From the NCBI RefSeq assembly GCF_001907235.1, contig NZ_MQVS01000009.1, positions 59,123 to 123,122 of the forward strand: a stretch of DNA of 64,000 bases, given 5' to 3'. The translations under genes and the position numbers were made by a program. Origin of the DNA: Buchananella hordeovulneris. GTDB lineage: Bacteria > Actinomycetota > Actinomycetes > Actinomycetales > Actinomycetaceae. The notes under the pieces are model-generated. The model did not search any database and was not told where the DNA came from. It saw only the letters and a list, made by a program, of their open reading frames with translations. Numbering within the stretch: the first letter of the stretch is position 1; every line of letters begins with the position of its first letter. Shown here one piece after another: positions 62,017-64,000 of the stretch.

Positions 62017-63020
62017 TGACCGAACTAGACCTCCTCACCCCTGACCTGGCAGCTCCACACACGCTGCTCGCCGTCGCCGATGACGTCGACCCCGCCGAAC
62101 TAGAAGCCCTCGCCCTGTCACTCGACCTCGGGGCCGGGTGGGAGGCGCCCGGCCTGTTGCGCCTGACCCCCGGGGCGTCCCTCACCGGGCCGTGGCTGGT
62201 AGACACCAACACGCGGATGACGCTTGAACTGCCCGCCTGGACCACCCAGGCCTACCTCCTGCGGTGCCCCCCTAACCGCGGCAAACCCATGCCCAAAGAA
62301 CTGCAAGGCACCGACCCGTTGATGGAACTCTTCCTCGACGGGCTGCCCAGCGGAGACGAGCTAGTGGCCGTCTCGGCGCTGCGGAAGATTGCTCGCCGCC
62401 TTGGCGGGGCCATCCGGGTGGGGCCGTCGGGCGGGATCTATGTCCCCGATCCGGACTCCGCTGTCAATCTCACCGTGTTGGCGCCGGTTGCGCTCGACGA
62501 GGCGGCCGCGTTGACGGTGCTGCGCCCCATCCTGCCCGACCTCACCCCCATTGATGATCTGCCAGTTGTCTCCCCGGCCCCGCGCAGCGCCTCGGCGACG
62601 GCCCGGCGCGACAACCAGATCGCCCGCGTCCGCGAAAACCTGGGCCTGGACGAAGGGCAGCGCCGATGGCTCGACGCGGAATCCGCGGCCTTCGATGAGG
62701 CTGCCTCCCGCAGCCCCATGGTGCGCATCGGCTACGCCCTCCGCACCCCGGGGCGCGACGGCATTGAGGTGGCCATGACGGGGGTCGATAGCCCCATCCC
62801 GGCCATCGCCGGCGAGCCTTGGATCAAGAACGGCATCGTCTCCTACACGGTGCGTTGGCGGCCCGCGGACTACACCATGGTCGGCAACGTGCGCGTGCCG
62901 CGAGCCGTGCGGCGCACCCGGATGGCCGTCACCGATCAGATCGAGGCCGCTGCCCGGGCCATTGTCGCCGTCACCGAAGGGCGCGTGGTGGACGACGATG
63001 GCTTCCTCGTCGAGCTGTAG
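62016..63020 (+). CDS. Hypothetical protein coupled to dcd
   Basis: 334 residues, ATG overlapping the dcd stop. No membrane helix. Includes 'WLVDTNTRMTLELPAWTTQAYLLRCP', 'LRKIARRLGGAIRVGPSGGIYVPDPDSAVNLTVLAPVAL', 'LGLDEGQRRWLDAESAAFDEAASRSPMVRIGYAL' and ends 'GRVVDDDGFLVEL'. I do not recognise the family. Translational coupling suggests a shared expression unit with dcd but not necessarily a shared pathway. Confidence 0.65.
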   Translation: MTELDLLTPDLAAPHTLLAVADDVDPAELEALALSLDLGAGWEAPGLLRLTPGASLTGPWLVDTNTRMTLELPAWTTQAYLLRCPPNRGKPMPKELQGTDPLMELFLDGLPSGDELVAVSALRKIARRLGGAIRVGPSGGIYVPDPDSAVNLTVLAPVALDEAAALTVLRPILPDLTPIDDLPVVSPAPRSASATARRDNQIARVRENLGLDEGQRRWLDAESAAFDEAASRSPMVRIGYALRTPGRDGIEVAMTGVDSPIPAIAGEPWIKNGIVSYTVRWRPADYTMVGNVRVPRAVRRTRMAVTDQIEAAARAIVAVTEGRVVDDDGFLVEL

Positions 63021-63074
63021 CGGGGCGGCGGCGGGCGGGCGGTCACGGCGAGGCGTGGCCGCCCGCCCGCGGTT

Positions 63075-63779
63075 TTAGTCGTCTTCCTCGTCGTCCACGT
63101 CCAACTTGCGGGAGGCGTCGTCGTTAACCACCAACAGGTCGATGTGCAAACCGGTGAGGTTGCCGTCTGCCGCGTAGGTGGCGAGCACGGGGTAGACGCC
63201 GTCGCCCCAACCCGAGTGCGACAACACCAGGTTCTCGCCTGCCTGCCCCAGGGGCAGGGGTATGTTGGCAACGTAGCGGGCGATGTGGTGTGGGTTGTCC
63301 ATGAGGGCGAACCAAGAGTCGGGCTGCCCGCTGTCGAAAAGTTCGTCATAGTGGTTGACATCTGGCATGAACTGCAGGACGGTGCGATCAGTGAAAGCCA
63401 CCGTGCCCGTCTCCACGCCGACCCACGCTGAGTAGGTGTGCTCCTCCTCGTCCGGCCCCAACAGCGGGGTGGCCAGGGCTAGCCGGGCGGTGGGGGCGTC
63501 GCTGAACAGCAAAGACAAGTATGACTCGCGCAGGTGCGAGCCATCTTGGCGGCCGGAGACGTCCGCGACCGTGACCACCGCCCGGTGGTCACCATTCGGG
63601 GCTTGGAAGCGCACGCCGTTGCCCAAGTCAAAGAATGGGTCGCACGCCTCCACGGCCCCGCTGTGTATCCGCAGGGTGCCGAGCTCAATGGTCGACTGCG
63701 AGATCTGTGCTTCGCGACTGCCTCGCTGGTAGGGGGCCCGAGCTTGTAAGGCGTAGAAGTGGGTGGGATCAAGTTCCAT
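63075..63779 (-). CDS. DUF4241 domain protein
   Basis: 234 residues from an ATG. 'GTLRIHSGAVEACDPFFDL', 'SDAPTARLALATPLLGPDEEEHTYSAWVGVETGTVAFTD' and 'HSGWGDGVYPVLATYAADGNLTGLHIDLLV' match the DUF4241 family (the final 'G-x-Y-x-V... dG-x-x-x-x-L-x-I-D' is typical). Acidic tail DVDDEEDD. Function unknown; family members occur near immunity and interbacterial systems. Confidence 0.75.
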   Translation of the reverse strand: MELDPTHFYALQARAPYQRGSREAQISQSTIELGTLRIHSGAVEACDPFFDLGNGVRFQAPNGDHRAVVTVADVSGRQDGSHLRESYLSLLFSDAPTARLALATPLLGPDEEEHTYSAWVGVETGTVAFTDRTVLQFMPDVNHYDELFDSGQPDSWFALMDNPHHIARYVANIPLPLGQAGENLVLSHSGWGDGVYPVLATYAADGNLTGLHIDLLVVNDDASRKLDVDDEEDD

Positions 63780-64000
63780 GGGCAAATTGTGGGGGAGTGG
63801 GCGAGCAAACGAGGGTCCCACGGTGTCGCAGATCGGCGATTTTTGCCAACCGCGCCGGATCTGTTTCCAGTTGTCACCAGGGCAGGGTTATCTCGGGTGG
63901 GGCCGAGATGGGACCGGGGTGGTGACAACTGGAGTAGGGCGGCAGGATGCGGGGCTGTTCGGAGTGGGGAGGGTGGGTTCGAAGCGGCTCGGCCGGGGGT
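63780..64000. other. Non-coding end of the window with palindrome copy 3
   Basis: Nothing coding is seen. Holds the third copy of the 66-bp palindromic element; GC-rich remainder. Confidence 0.5.
63867..63932. repeat. 66-bp palindromic element, copy 3
   Basis: Same 66-base length and outer arms as the copies at 35885 and 36040 (right arm with one change), while the inner stem has diverged but still pairs (atctcgg with ccgagat). It lies upstream of the DUF4241 gene, 28 kb from the others. Confidence 0.85.

Overview
The window is chromosomal DNA from a high-GC actinobacterium. The core genes point to Actinomycetaceae or a close relative: a 4.5S SRP RNA directly upstream of a very long alanine/proline-rich dnaX, then recR, lysC and asd, together with TetR and LysR regulators, a CWBR2-type cell-wall protein, a LARTG sortase substrate and many GTG starts. 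The family assignment is inference from gene content and base composition.

Layout. 0-11 kb: the end of a cell-wall-binding protein, a repeat-rich non-coding stretch, a YuiF-like antiporter, a TetR-controlled DUF2871/MFS efflux unit, a DUF2254 membrane protein, a lipoprotein hydrolase and two poorly conserved envelope proteins. 11.2-15.9 kb: an island of mostly unrecognised genes with an AT-rich left half, ending at the 3' end of a tRNA-Ser(GGA). 15.9-25.7 kb: a housekeeping block (SRP RNA, dnaX, recR, lysC-asd, thioredoxin, aroD). 25.9-26.5 kb: a Doc-type toxin-antitoxin cassette flanked by 23-bp direct repeats, one of which lies in the 3' end of a NUDIX gene. 27-34.7 kb: a giant repeat-type protein, a zinc-ribbon protein with a broken duplicate, a SUKH-like protein, a possible Imm61-like protein and a GNAT-like protein. 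35.7-39.8 kb: palindromic repeats, a GNAT acetyltransferase, and a short threonyl-tRNA synthetase paralogue preceded by a leader peptide and a terminator with mutually exclusive hairpins. 40.4-43.2 kb: an operon for a 26-aa peptide, a WXG-like/calpain-fold cysteine protease and three tandem variant lipoproteins. 43.4-56.8 kb: a TDT transporter, a 1795-aa SCO7613-type membrane protein, a LysR/psuG/pfkB pseudouridine unit, and secreted or lipid-anchored proteins. 56.9-61.3 kb: mosaic mobile DNA with 28-bp direct repeats, a CmtR/cation-efflux pair, serine recombinase and luciferase-like fragments, and an arsenic operon (ArsR-ArsC fusion, arsD, truncated arsA) cut off at the 3' end of a tRNA-Gly(CCC). 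61.4-64 kb: dcd, a hypothetical partner gene, a DUF4241 gene and a third palindromic repeat.

The strongest candidates for undescribed biology are the peptide/protease/triplicated-lipoprotein operon, which looks like a secreted effector with variant partner or immunity lipoproteins; the attenuator in front of the ThrRS paralogue; the AT-rich gene set of 47-aa, 334-aa and multipass membrane proteins; the eight-copy 17-bp repeat cluster; and the 66-bp palindromic element.
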